64,000 nucleotides of DNA from Veillonellaceae bacterium SB90. Lineage in GTDB: Bacteria; Bacillota; Negativicutes; Selenomonadales; Selenomonadaceae. The translations under genes were made by a program, and so were the position numbers. Position 1 is the first letter of the stretch. Every line of letters begins with the position of its first letter. Of this stretch, positions 35,101 to 45,233 are shown piece after piece. The stretch covers positions 1 through 64,000 of the forward strand of contig CABJCJ010000003.1 in NCBI GenBank assembly GCA_902364065.1, in the 5' to 3' direction. A model generated the notes under the pieces. The model had not been told where the DNA came from. It was given only the letters and a program-made list of their open reading frames with translations, and did not search any database.

Positions 35101-36849
35101 CGCGAGCATCGACGGGTTCTCACCATCAAAGACGAAGAGGGCGACGGCCACATGCGCGGGGATGTCCGCGAGGCCAATCTCGTTGTAGAGCCGTGCCTCG
35201 GCGCGCGTCTCGAGCACGTACTGCCCCTTCTCGCAGCGTTCATGCAGTGTCTCCGGCGTCATGGGCTTGCCGTAATGATAGCCCTGGATGCGCTCGCAGC
35301 CGATGGCGCGCAGGAAGCGCAGCTGTTCTTCCGTCTCGACACCCTCCGCGAGCGTGTGGATGCCGATTTTCTTGGCCATGCGCACGATGGATTCGATGAT
35401 GTCCTGGCTTTTCTGGCTGAATCGCTTGAGAAACACCATATCGATCTTGAGCATGTCGAACGGATAATCCTTGAGCACATTCAGCGATGAATAGCCGCTG
35501 CCGAAATCGTCGAGCCAGACGTGGTAGCCCGCGCGGTGGAATTTCTGGATGGCCCGGAGGAGTACGCCCTTATCGCGCACGACGGCCGTCTCCGTCAGCT
35601 CGAAGTGCAGGTATTCATGCGAGATGCCGTACCGCTCCGTCGCAGCTTCGACGATGGTGAACGGACCCATCTCAAAGAAGTCCAGCGAGGACAGGTTGAC
35701 GGAAATCGGCAGCATCGGCAGGTCGTTCTCCTGCTGGTAGTGCAGAAGCTTCACGGCATTCTCGATCATGAAGGCGTCGAGCTCGTGGATGAGGCCCGAT
35801 TCCTCCAGCACGGGGATGATGTCGCCCGGCGAGAGCAGCCCGTGCTGCGGATCATCCCAGCGCATCAGGGCCTCGACGTGGCAGAGCTTTCCCGTCAGCA
35901 CCCGCATGCAGGGCTGCAGGTAAATCTGGATCTGCCCCTTGCGCAAGGCCTCAGAAAAATGCGTGAGGATGTAATTCTTCAGCAGCAGCTGACGGCCCAT
36001 TTCCTCGCGGTAGACGAGCCAGCTGCGCCCCGCATCCTTCTTGGCCGCATCGCAGGCCAGCTTCGCCTCGTCGAAAGCCGAGATCACGGGCGATTTGTTC
36101 TGCCGCCGGTAAAAGCGCAGACCACACTTGACCTCAATCCCCGGGGAATCGAGCAGGCGGTTCATCTTCCGGCAGATCTGCTCGACGCGCTCCGTCAGCC
36201 GTTCAGCAGGGGCCAGGGCGATGAAGCTGTCCGCGGCGAGGTGTGCGATCAGCGCGCCCGGCAGGGACTGGCTGAGCACCTTGGCCATGCGGCGCAGCAC
36301 TTCGTCGCCCGCCTGGTAGCCATGCATGGAATTGTAGAGCTTGAAATTCGTGATGTTGAAGTAGATGGGGCAATGGATGCCGAAGCAGCCCTCCGCCCGG
36401 TCCTTCTCCGACTGCTGCAAGGCAGCCTGGTAGAAGGCTTTGCGCTTCATGAGGCCCTCCGCCTCGTCAGACTTGATGCCAATCTGACGGCTGCCGGCGT
36501 CGATGAGGCAGAGCGACCAGAAGGGCAGCCCTTCCCGCTCGATGTGGCGAACGTAGGCATCGACGCGGCGGATGTGCGAGGCCGCCGTGCAGATTTCAAA
36601 GTCAAGGTAGCGCACGGGAGAATCCGCCTGCTGCCAGCCCGCCATCTGTTCCGCGAGAGATTTGTAGCCTTCCGCCAGCACCATGCCGCGGAAAAGACCG
36701 CCCGTGAGCTGCCGGAATTCTTCCGCCGTCTCACACTGGTAGAGGGAGAGCATCAGATCATTGAACCAGGCGATGTGCTCGGATTCATCCGCCCGGATCA
36801 GGCAAAACGCGCCGGGCACAGCCGCCAGGCAGGAATCATCATTCCTCAT
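32176..36849 (-). CDS. Multidomain cyclic-di-GMP protein: three GGDEF-type domains and one EAL domain
   Basis: A 1557-residue signalling protein with no obvious membrane segments. Order: PAS-like N-terminus; a degenerate GGDEF domain (about residues 130-280, AADSF at the signature); an EAL phosphodiesterase domain (about 300-530) with VEALMRW, ELTET, LDDFGSGYSS, KID and AEGVET, so probably active; PAS-like regions; a second degenerate GGDEF (about 958-1100, GSGRF); a PAS domain with cysteines (REPCEFCTN, near 1185); a GAF-like domain (about 1255-1400); and a C-terminal GGDEF domain (about 1412-1557) with intact GGDEF near 1488. It can therefore both make and break cyclic-di-GMP. ATG at 36849 follows GGGGGAG. 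Its input signal is unknown; 36850-37066 upstream shows no gene. Confidence 0.93.
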   Translation of the reverse strand: MRNDDSCLAAVPGAFCLIRADESEHIAWFNDLMLSLYQCETAEEFRQLTGGLFRGMVLAEGYKSLAEQMAGWQQADSPVRYLDFEICTAASHIRRVDAYVRHIEREGLPFWSLCLIDAGSRQIGIKSDEAEGLMKRKAFYQAALQQSEKDRAEGCFGIHCPIYFNITNFKLYNSMHGYQAGDEVLRRMAKVLSQSLPGALIAHLAADSFIALAPAERLTERVEQICRKMNRLLDSPGIEVKCGLRFYRRQNKSPVISAFDEAKLACDAAKKDAGRSWLVYREEMGRQLLLKNYILTHFSEALRKGQIQIYLQPCMRVLTGKLCHVEALMRWDDPQHGLLSPGDIIPVLEESGLIHELDAFMIENAVKLLHYQQENDLPMLPISVNLSSLDFFEMGPFTIVEAATERYGISHEYLHFELTETAVVRDKGVLLRAIQKFHRAGYHVWLDDFGSGYSSLNVLKDYPFDMLKIDMVFLKRFSQKSQDIIESIVRMAKKIGIHTLAEGVETEEQLRFLRAIGCERIQGYHYGKPMTPETLHERCEKGQYVLETRAEARLYNEIGLADIPAHVAVALFVFDGENPSMLAGNEWFWNHSREYGVRDLRQMNQALHTANHPLRVRFLQHRRKVELLGRPQTMTFAEHERYFRVTLSRLAADHHLAIYQAQFHNVNMERQYDAKVRRFDTIMHNLCLMYQNVFFLNLQQDTCESLVGTHSWLAPDRDIHAGIHDFLTAYARRMVYPTDRSRFLAYASVKSFRQALLAEGRMSKSSCFRIRRQDGNYDWMRFDAVRIYISEQSILLCVQPMILEQMPGALDCLKRIADSYGLFADAKLSEGWRRDAMLWRSYSVQDKACVFWKDCGRRFLGANAAFLDFFGFKDVSEIVGRTDHELGLHILDSAFGLSEKQVIGEGRPQYRQLGECLAKGVPHVIRSDRYPFYEKGKISGLIGRFQELDESFDDYREAIRDQETGFVNYRGMLMAGIEFIDNYLQHGEDFTAVYFCVPAIDAAVRMYGQAFRRELLQRLAAEFRQAIVPGSVVAHIGSGRFLCFHKLIHEQRLRDRMLRLTNAVHNIRNVNGCPCTFYLQYAVGYGSETKSIEGLLQLLVTRAEAARKDHLGESIYIGDRIAFDREKFDHMDERVYMCDPETYDLVYINQAVARDFHLPEDFSCAGKKCYEVIVGGREPCEFCTNHLLRRDSFYTWTYHNTLSGIDYLLRDTLVPWRGKNYRFSMAINLNEYLARDIESNELLYREASINDALSIALSEEDPDKGLQKMLWKIGSELNADRISIFELEDDTGFADNTYEWCRAGVEPKKVMMQHIPLVPCYLYDGFRAQHIVKIPDYEKFLAENSGVERYLPDIRRFIAVPLKLSDKIIGHLQIINPKQDLFQVSSYLMMTLSRFIAIMIRNRDAVRELEHMGLRDQMTGLMNRRGLNNYFNELPKGISCAFIFGDVNGLKRMNDEHGHEAGDQLIKTVAGIMLKAQREAGGGHVFRMGGDEFLMIVEDIDEMRTASLVQTMRESFAAHHVSVALGSLVLLTPILDMDAVITKVDREMYKDKGHRYR

Positions 36850-37066
36850 ACATACTCCCCCATTTTTTGCTTGCCAGACGGGCGATGCATCCCCTGCCGG
36901 AGCGGCCGCCGCCGTCATAACCAGATCTACTGCTGCTCATCTGTATCTTGCGGCTGTCGTGCACGCTGCTCGATGCATATTGTTGAACTTATTGCTACAT
37001 AATATACGACAAACAGATATACTTATCCTTCTGCGCAGCGATTCTTTTTTGTCATGTCCATGATAC

Positions 37067-37729
37067 TCAGATGACGCCCGGCTTGATTTCCGTATCCTCA
37101 CTGGCCCTGATGCGAGCCTTCTGCACGAGGCAGCTGCGCGAGCCGATGATGAACATCTCAAATTCCTCGACGTTCGGCAGCCGTGCGAAAAGCTGCTTCT
37201 TGGCGTCGAGTTCCGTGAGGTTCTGCGCGGCGTCGCGCCCGTAGCTGTCGATGACGATGAGAAAGTACATGCCCGCCGGCAGATCGCGGAAGGCGTATTT
37301 GCCCTCCTTGTCAGTCTGCACATGGTAGATGGGCGCCCCCTCAGGAGGCTTGCCCGTGCGGTACCATTCCTCCGCCGCCTTGTCGCCGAGGTTCTCGAGG
37401 GCATAGCCTTCATCGATCAGCCAGATGTCAGCCGGCTTGTCGTGGAATTTGTGCTTAGGCGCCGCAAGGTCCCAGCTCACGCCGCCTGCCGAGGCATCTG
37501 GCGCCGAAGCGATCTTCATGCCGCGCTCCGAGCCGTGCGTGTAGACGTAGCCGTGCAGGGAGCCCGTCCCCCGTTCAGCGGCCTGCGTGTCCTGCGCGAT
37601 TTCAGCTTCAGCGGCCGCAGCGGGCATGACGCCTCCCCCGAACATCATGCCGGCCTCCAGGGCCATGGCCGTCGCCAGGATGCGCCAGCCGCGCATGACC
37701 GTTCTTCTCTGTTTCTTCTGCTGCTTCAT
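37067..37729 (-). CDS. Secreted protein with carboxypeptidase-regulatory/SdrB-like beta domain
   Basis: A 220-residue protein with an N-terminal signal peptide (basic MKQQKKQRRTVMRGW, then hydrophobic ILATAMALEAGMMFGGG, cleavage near AAAAEAE). The mature part has GSLHGYVYTHG and later TDKEGKYAFRDLPAGMYFLI, the repeat-type beta-sandwich found in CarboxypepD_reg and Cna-B/SdrB folds. A periplasmic or surface role is likely, but no function is assigned. ATG at 37729 follows AAGGTGAGG. It stands alone between the cyclic-di-GMP gene and ligA. Confidence 0.75.
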   Translation of the reverse strand: MKQQKKQRRTVMRGWRILATAMALEAGMMFGGGVMPAAAAEAEIAQDTQAAERGTGSLHGYVYTHGSERGMKIASAPDASAGGVSWDLAAPKHKFHDKPADIWLIDEGYALENLGDKAAEEWYRTGKPPEGAPIYHVQTDKEGKYAFRDLPAGMYFLIVIDSYGRDAAQNLTELDAKKQLFARLPNVEEFEMFIIGSRSCLVQKARIRASEDTEIKPGVI

Positions 37730-37767
37730 ATTCCTCACCTTCTCCTTCCGTTACGGCCTTTTCCATC

Positions 37768-37773
37768 ATTATA
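37768..37773 (-). promoter_or_regulatory. -10 element upstream of the secreted-protein gene
   Basis: A consensus TATAAT on the minus strand about 40 bp before the start at 37729. No clear -35 is seen at the right distance. Confidence 0.4.
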
Positions 37774-37836
37774 CCACAAGCAGCAGGCACGTCCGCACAG
37801 AATGCACGAATATACCTGCTGTTCAAATTCCTGTCA

Positions 37837-39954
<2,118 letters not shown>

Positions 39955-39972
39955 TCACACGACGGCCTGCTG

Positions 39973-42279
39973 TCAGGCCTTCTCGATTGGCGCGTATTTC
40001 TGCATGAGGCCCTTGACGCCCTGCCCCGGGAACGCGATCTTGAGCTCGACTTCCTCGCCGCTGCCCTTGACCGAGACGACGGTGCCGACGCCCCATTTGC
40101 CGTGGCGGGCCTTGTCGCCGACCTTCCAGCGGATGCTCGTGTCCGGACGGATGACGCCGGCTGCCGGCTGTACGGGATTCTGGCGCTTCTGCAGGGCCTC
40201 GAGCGCCTCGAGCGCCGACTGCGGCTTGCCCGCAAAGTGCGTGCCCGGCCCCATCTGGCTGGCACTCGGGCGGAAACTCATGAAGCCTGAGCGCTGCTGG
40301 GCGCCGTAATGATTGGCATTGGCAAAGCCGTAGGCGTTGGCGCGCGGCACGAGGCGCTCCACGTATTCGTCCGGAATCTCCTCGAGGAAGCGCGAGGGCG
40401 GATACGAGTTCGTGCGGCCGTAGATCGTGCGCTGGCGGGCATTCGTCAGGTAGAGCTTGCGCTGGGCGCGCGTGATGCCGACGTAGCAGGTGCGGCGCTC
40501 CTCCTCGATTTCTTCGGGATTCATGAGCGTGCGCGCGTGCGGGAAGAGTCCCTCCTCCATGCCGACCATGAAGACGATCGGGAATTCGAGGCCCTTGGCC
40601 GAATGCAGCGTCATGAGCGTCACGCGGTCGTCCTCGATGTCGGCATTGTCGATATCGGAGACGAGCGAGAGCTGCGAGAGGAAGGTCTCGAGGTTCGGGT
40701 TCTCCTCCGACTTCTCGAAGTCACGCGCGACGCCGATGAATTCCTTGATGTTTTCGATGCGCGACTCATTTTCGGGCTTTCTCTCGCTCTCGAGCTCGCG
40801 CAGGTAGCCCGATTCCTTGAGGATGCGGTCGATGAGGTCATCGAGGTGCATATTCATATGCGTGCTCATGAAGTTGAACAGGAAGGTCGTGAAGAGCTCG
40901 AGCGGTTTCTTGACGCGGGCCGTGATGCCCGGGATCTCGTCGAGGGCATCGGGATTCGAGATGACGTCGAAGAGCGTGAGCTCGTGTTCCTCGGCATAGG
41001 CGTTGAGCTTGCCGAGCGTCGTCGCGCCGAGGCCGCGCTTCGGCACGTTGATGACGCGCATGAGGCTCACGGTATCGAGCGGATTGTAGATGATGCGCAG
41101 GTACGCGAGGATGTCCTTGATTTCCTTGCGGTCGTAGAACTTGAGGCCGCCGACCATCGTGTAGGGGATGCCCGTGCGCATGAACGTCTCCTCGAGCACG
41201 CGCGACTGGGCGTTCGTGCGGTAGAGGATGGCCATGTCGCCGTACGAGGCATTGAAGATCGTCTTCTGCTTCTGGATGGTCGTCACGATGAACTGCGCCT
41301 CGTCGCGCTCGTCCATGGCCTGATACGAGGTCAGCTTCTCGCCCGTCGGATTCTCCGTCCAGAGCTTCTTGGGCTTGCGGTTGACGTTGTGCTCGATGAC
41401 GGCATTGGCCGCGGCGAGGATGTTCTTCGTCGAGCGGTAATTCTGCTCGAGCTTGATGACCTTCGCCTCGGGATAATCCTGCTCGAAATCCATGATGTTG
41501 CGGATGTCGGCGCCGCGCCAGCCGTAGATGGACTGGTCGGCATCGCCGACGACGCAGAGGTTGTGGTGGCGCGCCGCGAGGATCTTCGTGAGCTGATACT
41601 GCGCGCCGTTCGTATCCTGGTACTCGTCAACGAGGATGTAGCGGAAGCGTCCCTGGTACTTCGTGCGGATGTCCTCGTTCTCCTCGAGCAGCAGCACCGA
41701 AATCATCAGAAGATCGTCAAAATCCAGCGCGTTGTTGAGGCGCAGCTTCTGTGCATAGAGACGGTAGACCTCCGCGACCTTCTTCTGGAAGAACGTGTCG
41801 GCGTCGCGCTCCATGGCCTTCGGGCCCATGAGCTGGTTCTTGGCATTCGAGATCGCGTTCTGGACGCTTGCAGGTGTGTACTGCTTGTCGTCGAGATTGA
41901 GTTCCTTGAGGCACTCCTTGATGACCGTCTGGCTGTCCGACGAATCGTAGATGACAAAGTTGCGCTTGTAGATGTCCGTCGCCTCGATCTCACGGCGCAG
42001 GAAGCGGGCGCAGAATGAGTGGAACGTGCTGAGCCAGACATCCTTGGCCTTCTCCCCGATCATGCGGTCGACGCGCTCGCGCATCTCTGTGGCCGCCTTG
42101 TTCGTGAAGGTGATGGCCAGGATGCTGTAGGGCGCAACGCCCTGGGCAAGGAGATTCGCGATCTTGCAGGTCAGGACCTTCGTCTTGCCCGAGCCGGCGC
42201 CGGCCATGATGAGCAGAGGCCCGTCGGTGTGCTCCACTGCCTTCTTCTGTGCTGGATTCAGTCCGCTGAAAATATCCAA
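39973..42279 (-). CDS. pcrA: ATP-dependent DNA helicase PcrA/UvrD
   Basis: A 768-residue superfamily 1 helicase for repair and replication-fork clearance. Motif I AGAGSGKTKVL lies near residue 30, motif II VDEYQDTN near 220, QNYRST near 280, and motif VI VGITRAQRKLYL near 620. The C-terminal 50 residues form the tudor-like domain (VGDKARHGKWGVGTVVSVKG) that binds RNA polymerase in PcrA. Confidence 0.97.
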   Translation of the reverse strand: MDIFSGLNPAQKKAVEHTDGPLLIMAGAGSGKTKVLTCKIANLLAQGVAPYSILAITFTNKAATEMRERVDRMIGEKAKDVWLSTFHSFCARFLRREIEATDIYKRNFVIYDSSDSQTVIKECLKELNLDDKQYTPASVQNAISNAKNQLMGPKAMERDADTFFQKKVAEVYRLYAQKLRLNNALDFDDLLMISVLLLEENEDIRTKYQGRFRYILVDEYQDTNGAQYQLTKILAARHHNLCVVGDADQSIYGWRGADIRNIMDFEQDYPEAKVIKLEQNYRSTKNILAAANAVIEHNVNRKPKKLWTENPTGEKLTSYQAMDERDEAQFIVTTIQKQKTIFNASYGDMAILYRTNAQSRVLEETFMRTGIPYTMVGGLKFYDRKEIKDILAYLRIIYNPLDTVSLMRVINVPKRGLGATTLGKLNAYAEEHELTLFDVISNPDALDEIPGITARVKKPLELFTTFLFNFMSTHMNMHLDDLIDRILKESGYLRELESERKPENESRIENIKEFIGVARDFEKSEENPNLETFLSQLSLVSDIDNADIEDDRVTLMTLHSAKGLEFPIVFMVGMEEGLFPHARTLMNPEEIEEERRTCYVGITRAQRKLYLTNARQRTIYGRTNSYPPSRFLEEIPDEYVERLVPRANAYGFANANHYGAQQRSGFMSFRPSASQMGPGTHFAGKPQSALEALEALQKRQNPVQPAAGVIRPDTSIRWKVGDKARHGKWGVGTVVSVKGSGEEVELKIAFPGQGVKGLMQKYAPIEKA

Positions 42280-42331
42280 AATTTCCTCCTAAGTTTCTCT
42301 TGATGCTGAAAACGATGTACGCGACAGGAAA

Positions 42332-42361
42332 GCCTTCCCCCGATAAGGCAGGGGAAGGCTT
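42332..42361 (-). terminator. Hairpin between the pyrophosphatase and pcrA genes
   Basis: AAGCCTTCCCC and GGGGAAGGCTT form an 11-bp GC-rich stem with an 8-nt loop. No long T run follows on the minus strand, so termination may be partial. Confidence 0.5.
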
Positions 42362-42393
42362 GATGTCGTGCATGAAATTGCAGGGTCTGCGCC

Positions 42394-44043
42394 TTACTTC
42401 TTGGCGATGCGCTTGACGGCCTCGGAAAGCGGCGGGATGATCTGCTTCTTGCGGCTCATGACGCCCGGCAGGTAGATGTGCGTGCCGCTGGCATCCTTCT
42501 TGAAGGCCTCGCCGATGAGCGTGCGCGGCGAACCGGCGAACAAGAGGTACGTGGCTTCCTGCAGAATATCCGTGACCATGACGAGGCTCATGTCGAAGCC
42601 TTCCTTCTCGCAGATGTTCTTCATGGCTTCGATGAGCTGCGGCTCGAGGTCCATGACCTCCTTCGGGTCCATGACGGAGATCTGGCTGACGATGATGCGG
42701 TAGTCGCCGATCTGGAATTCCTTGAGGTCATTCTTGGCGATCTCAGCCGGCGTCATGTCGCCGATGCCGGAACCAGCCTTGAGCATGGCCATGCCGTACT
42801 CGTTGATGTCGACGCCGGCGATCTCAGCGAGGCGCTCGGCCGTCTTCTTGTCACGCGGCGTGCACGTCGGGCTCTTGAAGAGGACCGTATCGGAGAGGAT
42901 GGCGGAGAGCAGCAGGCCGGCGATGGAAGGCGGAATCTCCACATCGTGCTCCCAGTGCATGTTCGAGACGATCGTGGCCGTGCAGCCGACCGGCTCGACG
43001 CGCGTGAAGATCGGCTCGCCCGTCTGGACGCCGCCGAGGCGATGATGGTCGATGATCTCGACGATCTTGGCTTCCTCGATGCCCTCTACGGCCTGGCCGC
43101 GCTCGTTGTGGTCAACGAGGATCACGCGGTCGCGCTCCGGCAGCATGAGCTGGTCGCGGCTCACGAGGCCGACGAGGCGGCCGTTCTCCATGACCGGATA
43201 ATTGCGGTAGTTCGTCTCTTCCATCGTGCCCTTGATGTCGGAGAGGAGGTCAAGCGGCTTGAAGCAGACCGGATCCGGATGCATGATGCGGCGGATCGGC
43301 ACGCACTGGTTGATGAGGCGTGCGACCGTGTAGGTGTCGTACGGCGTCGAGAGCACGAACATGTGCTTTGCCTCTGCTGCCTCGATGACATCGGCCGAGA
43401 CGCGGCCGCTGCCCGTGACGATCAGGCAGGAAATGCCCTGGTTGACAATATCGATGAGCGTCTCATCGTGGCGGTCGCCGACGAGGACGATGTCGTTCTC
43501 CTCGATGACTTCCTGGATCATCTTGATGGAGCCGGCGGCGATGCGGACGCTGCCCGTGATGAAATCGCTCTCATTGCCCGAGACGAGGACCTCGCTGTCC
43601 GTCGCGGCGATGACGTCGCGATAGCGCACGCGCATCTCGGAGAGGTGCTGCATGCTGAGTTCCTGGAAGTAGCGTTTTGCGAGGTCAGAAACCGTCACGA
43701 TGCCGACGAGCACGCCCTTGCTGTCCGTGACCGGCACGGACTTGAGGTCATGCTCGCGCATGACTTCGCCGAGGCGGCGCAGCGTATCGTGCTGGCGGAC
43801 GACAATCTTGCAGTCGAGCGTGATGTCCTTGACGCGCGGGTAGAGATCCGTCAAAAGCAGCGGCTGTTCCACCTTGAAGTGCTCCAGCGCGTACTTCGTC
43901 TCCGCGTTGATCTTGCCGGCGCGTGCCGGTACTGCATTCTCGCCCAGAGCCTGTTTCAGATGGGCGTAGCCGATCGCCGAGCAGATGGAATCCGTATCCG
44001 GGTTCCGATGGCCAGTGACATAAATCGGTTTCGTGCTCTTCAT
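42394..44043 (-). CDS. ppaC: Manganese-dependent family II inorganic pyrophosphatase with CBS and DRTGG domains
   Basis: A 549-residue DHH-family pyrophosphatase hydrolysing PPi. The N-terminal catalytic motif is GHRNPDTDSICSAIGYAHLK (near residue 11), and DHHRLGGVQTGEP lies near 335. Inserted between them are two CBS domains (LKSVPVTDSKGVLVGIV near 96; YRNYPVMENGRLVGLV near 280) with a DRTGG domain between, the regulatory form controlled by adenine nucleotides. Much longer than the simple 310-residue enzyme. Confidence 0.93.
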   Translation of the reverse strand: MKSTKPIYVTGHRNPDTDSICSAIGYAHLKQALGENAVPARAGKINAETKYALEHFKVEQPLLLTDLYPRVKDITLDCKIVVRQHDTLRRLGEVMREHDLKSVPVTDSKGVLVGIVTVSDLAKRYFQELSMQHLSEMRVRYRDVIAATDSEVLVSGNESDFITGSVRIAAGSIKMIQEVIEENDIVLVGDRHDETLIDIVNQGISCLIVTGSGRVSADVIEAAEAKHMFVLSTPYDTYTVARLINQCVPIRRIMHPDPVCFKPLDLLSDIKGTMEETNYRNYPVMENGRLVGLVSRDQLMLPERDRVILVDHNERGQAVEGIEEAKIVEIIDHHRLGGVQTGEPIFTRVEPVGCTATIVSNMHWEHDVEIPPSIAGLLLSAILSDTVLFKSPTCTPRDKKTAERLAEIAGVDINEYGMAMLKAGSGIGDMTPAEIAKNDLKEFQIGDYRIIVSQISVMDPKEVMDLEPQLIEAMKNICEKEGFDMSLVMVTDILQEATYLLFAGSPRTLIGEAFKKDASGTHIYLPGVMSRKKQIIPPLSEAVKRIAKK

Positions 44044-44108
44044 TTAAAAAATCCTCCTCTATTCGCAGCGGGGCAGTCCCCCGTTTGATACGACGTAGTC
44101 TATTATTC

Positions 44109-44137
44109 ATTATACGCAAAAAATTCTTTGCCGTCCA
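44109..44137 (-). promoter_or_regulatory. Promoter of the pyrophosphatase gene
   Basis: Minus strand: TGGACG (44132-44137), 17 bp, TATAAT (44109-44114). Confidence 0.65.
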
Positions 44138-44243
44138 GTGGGCCGCCCGGTCTTCTGCGGAAAAGTCACCGGCCGGCCCGGATATTTTATATGGACATTT
44201 ATCCATTTTAGGAGGCCATTATATTTTTATATGCAGATTTTAT

Positions 44244-44272
44244 TTGACAATTTCCGGATATTCCCTTATATT
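44244..44272 (+). promoter_or_regulatory. Promoter of the acetolactate decarboxylase gene
   Basis: TTGACA (44244-44249), 17 bp, TATATT (44267-44272). The leader to the start at 44368 is about 88 nt and AT-rich. The 323-bp gap 44044-44367 holds only this and the divergent promoter. Confidence 0.75.
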
Positions 44273-44367
44273 GAGAGGGATTATTACATATAAAAGAAAT
44301 AACTTCAAGCTATTGTCTTTAATGAATAAACAATCGTTTACCTCTATCATACTACAAGGAGGATCTC

Positions 44368-45138
44368 ATGAAACCCGAATCATCTTCTGCCCTCGTCCCT
44401 TCCGACCAGCGGGATCCTGTCTACCAGATTTCCACCCTGCAGGCCCTCGTCATGGGCAATTTCTACGGCTGCCTCGAAGTCCAGGACCTGCTCACGCACG
44501 GCAACACGGGCCTCGGCACCTTCGATGCCGTTGACGGCGAGCTCGTCGTCATCGATGGCCACTGCTACCGCATCGTCAAGGGCGGCAAGGCCATCGAGGC
44601 CCGCCCCCACGACACGACGCCGTTCGCCAGCGTCGCCTTCCTCGACGAGGAGACGAACGACTCCCTCCGGTTCGATGCGCTGACGAGCATCGACGCCCTG
44701 CGCCACGCACTCGACGAATACCTCGAGAACCGCGGCCCCAACAACATGTACGTCATGCGCGTCGACGGCTACTTCCACTTCGTCGCTGCCCGCACGGAGC
44801 TCCGCCAGCAGGAGCCGTTCAAGCCGTTCGCCGAGGTCCTGCAGACGGATGAGGACCGCTTCCGCTTCAACTCCATCCACGGCACGCTGGTCTGCTTCTA
44901 CTTCCCGAAGTACCTCGACGGCGTCAACACGCCGGGCTGGCACTTCCACTTCATTGATGACGCGCGCAAGGTCGGCGGCCACGTCTTCGACCTGCACCTC
45001 GTCAGCGGCCGCGCCATCATCAACAAGACGGACCGCTTCGTCCTTGACCTCCCGCACAACCGCGCCTTCCAGGAAGCCGCCCTCGACCAGGCCTCCAAGG
45101 ACGAGATCCGCCAGATTGAGCAGGGCGCCGGCGACTGA
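44368..45138 (+). CDS. budA: Alpha-acetolactate decarboxylase
   Basis: A 256-residue enzyme converting acetolactate to acetoin. Conserved features are QALVMGNFYGCLE near residue 27, GLGTFDAVDGELVVIDGHCY near 50, and the metal-binding PGWHFHFIDD near 190. It uses an AGGAGG ribosome site and is monocistronic, with no acetolactate synthase beside it. Its presence suggests acetoin or butanediol formation, or control of branched-chain amino-acid flux. Confidence 0.94.
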   Translation: MKPESSSALVPSDQRDPVYQISTLQALVMGNFYGCLEVQDLLTHGNTGLGTFDAVDGELVVIDGHCYRIVKGGKAIEARPHDTTPFASVAFLDEETNDSLRFDALTSIDALRHALDEYLENRGPNNMYVMRVDGYFHFVAARTELRQQEPFKPFAEVLQTDEDRFRFNSIHGTLVCFYFPKYLDGVNTPGWHFHFIDDARKVGGHVFDLHLVSGRAIINKTDRFVLDLPHNRAFQEAALDQASKDEIRQIEQGAGD

Positions 45139-45177
45139 GCCCGCCGCGTGAGACTGCCGCAGCCGTATAACAAGTAA

Positions 45178-45226
45178 AACGCCCCGCCCGCGAAGAATTC
45201 TCCCTTCGCGGGCGAGGCGTTTGCTA
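45178..45226. terminator. Bidirectional terminator between budA and the permease pseudogene
   Basis: AACGCC(CC)GCCCGCGAAG and CTTCGCGGGCGAGGCGTTT form a long GC-rich stem with a short loop, flanked by A- and T-rich sequence. It serves two convergent units. Confidence 0.8.
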
Positions 45227-45233
45227 TGCGGTT

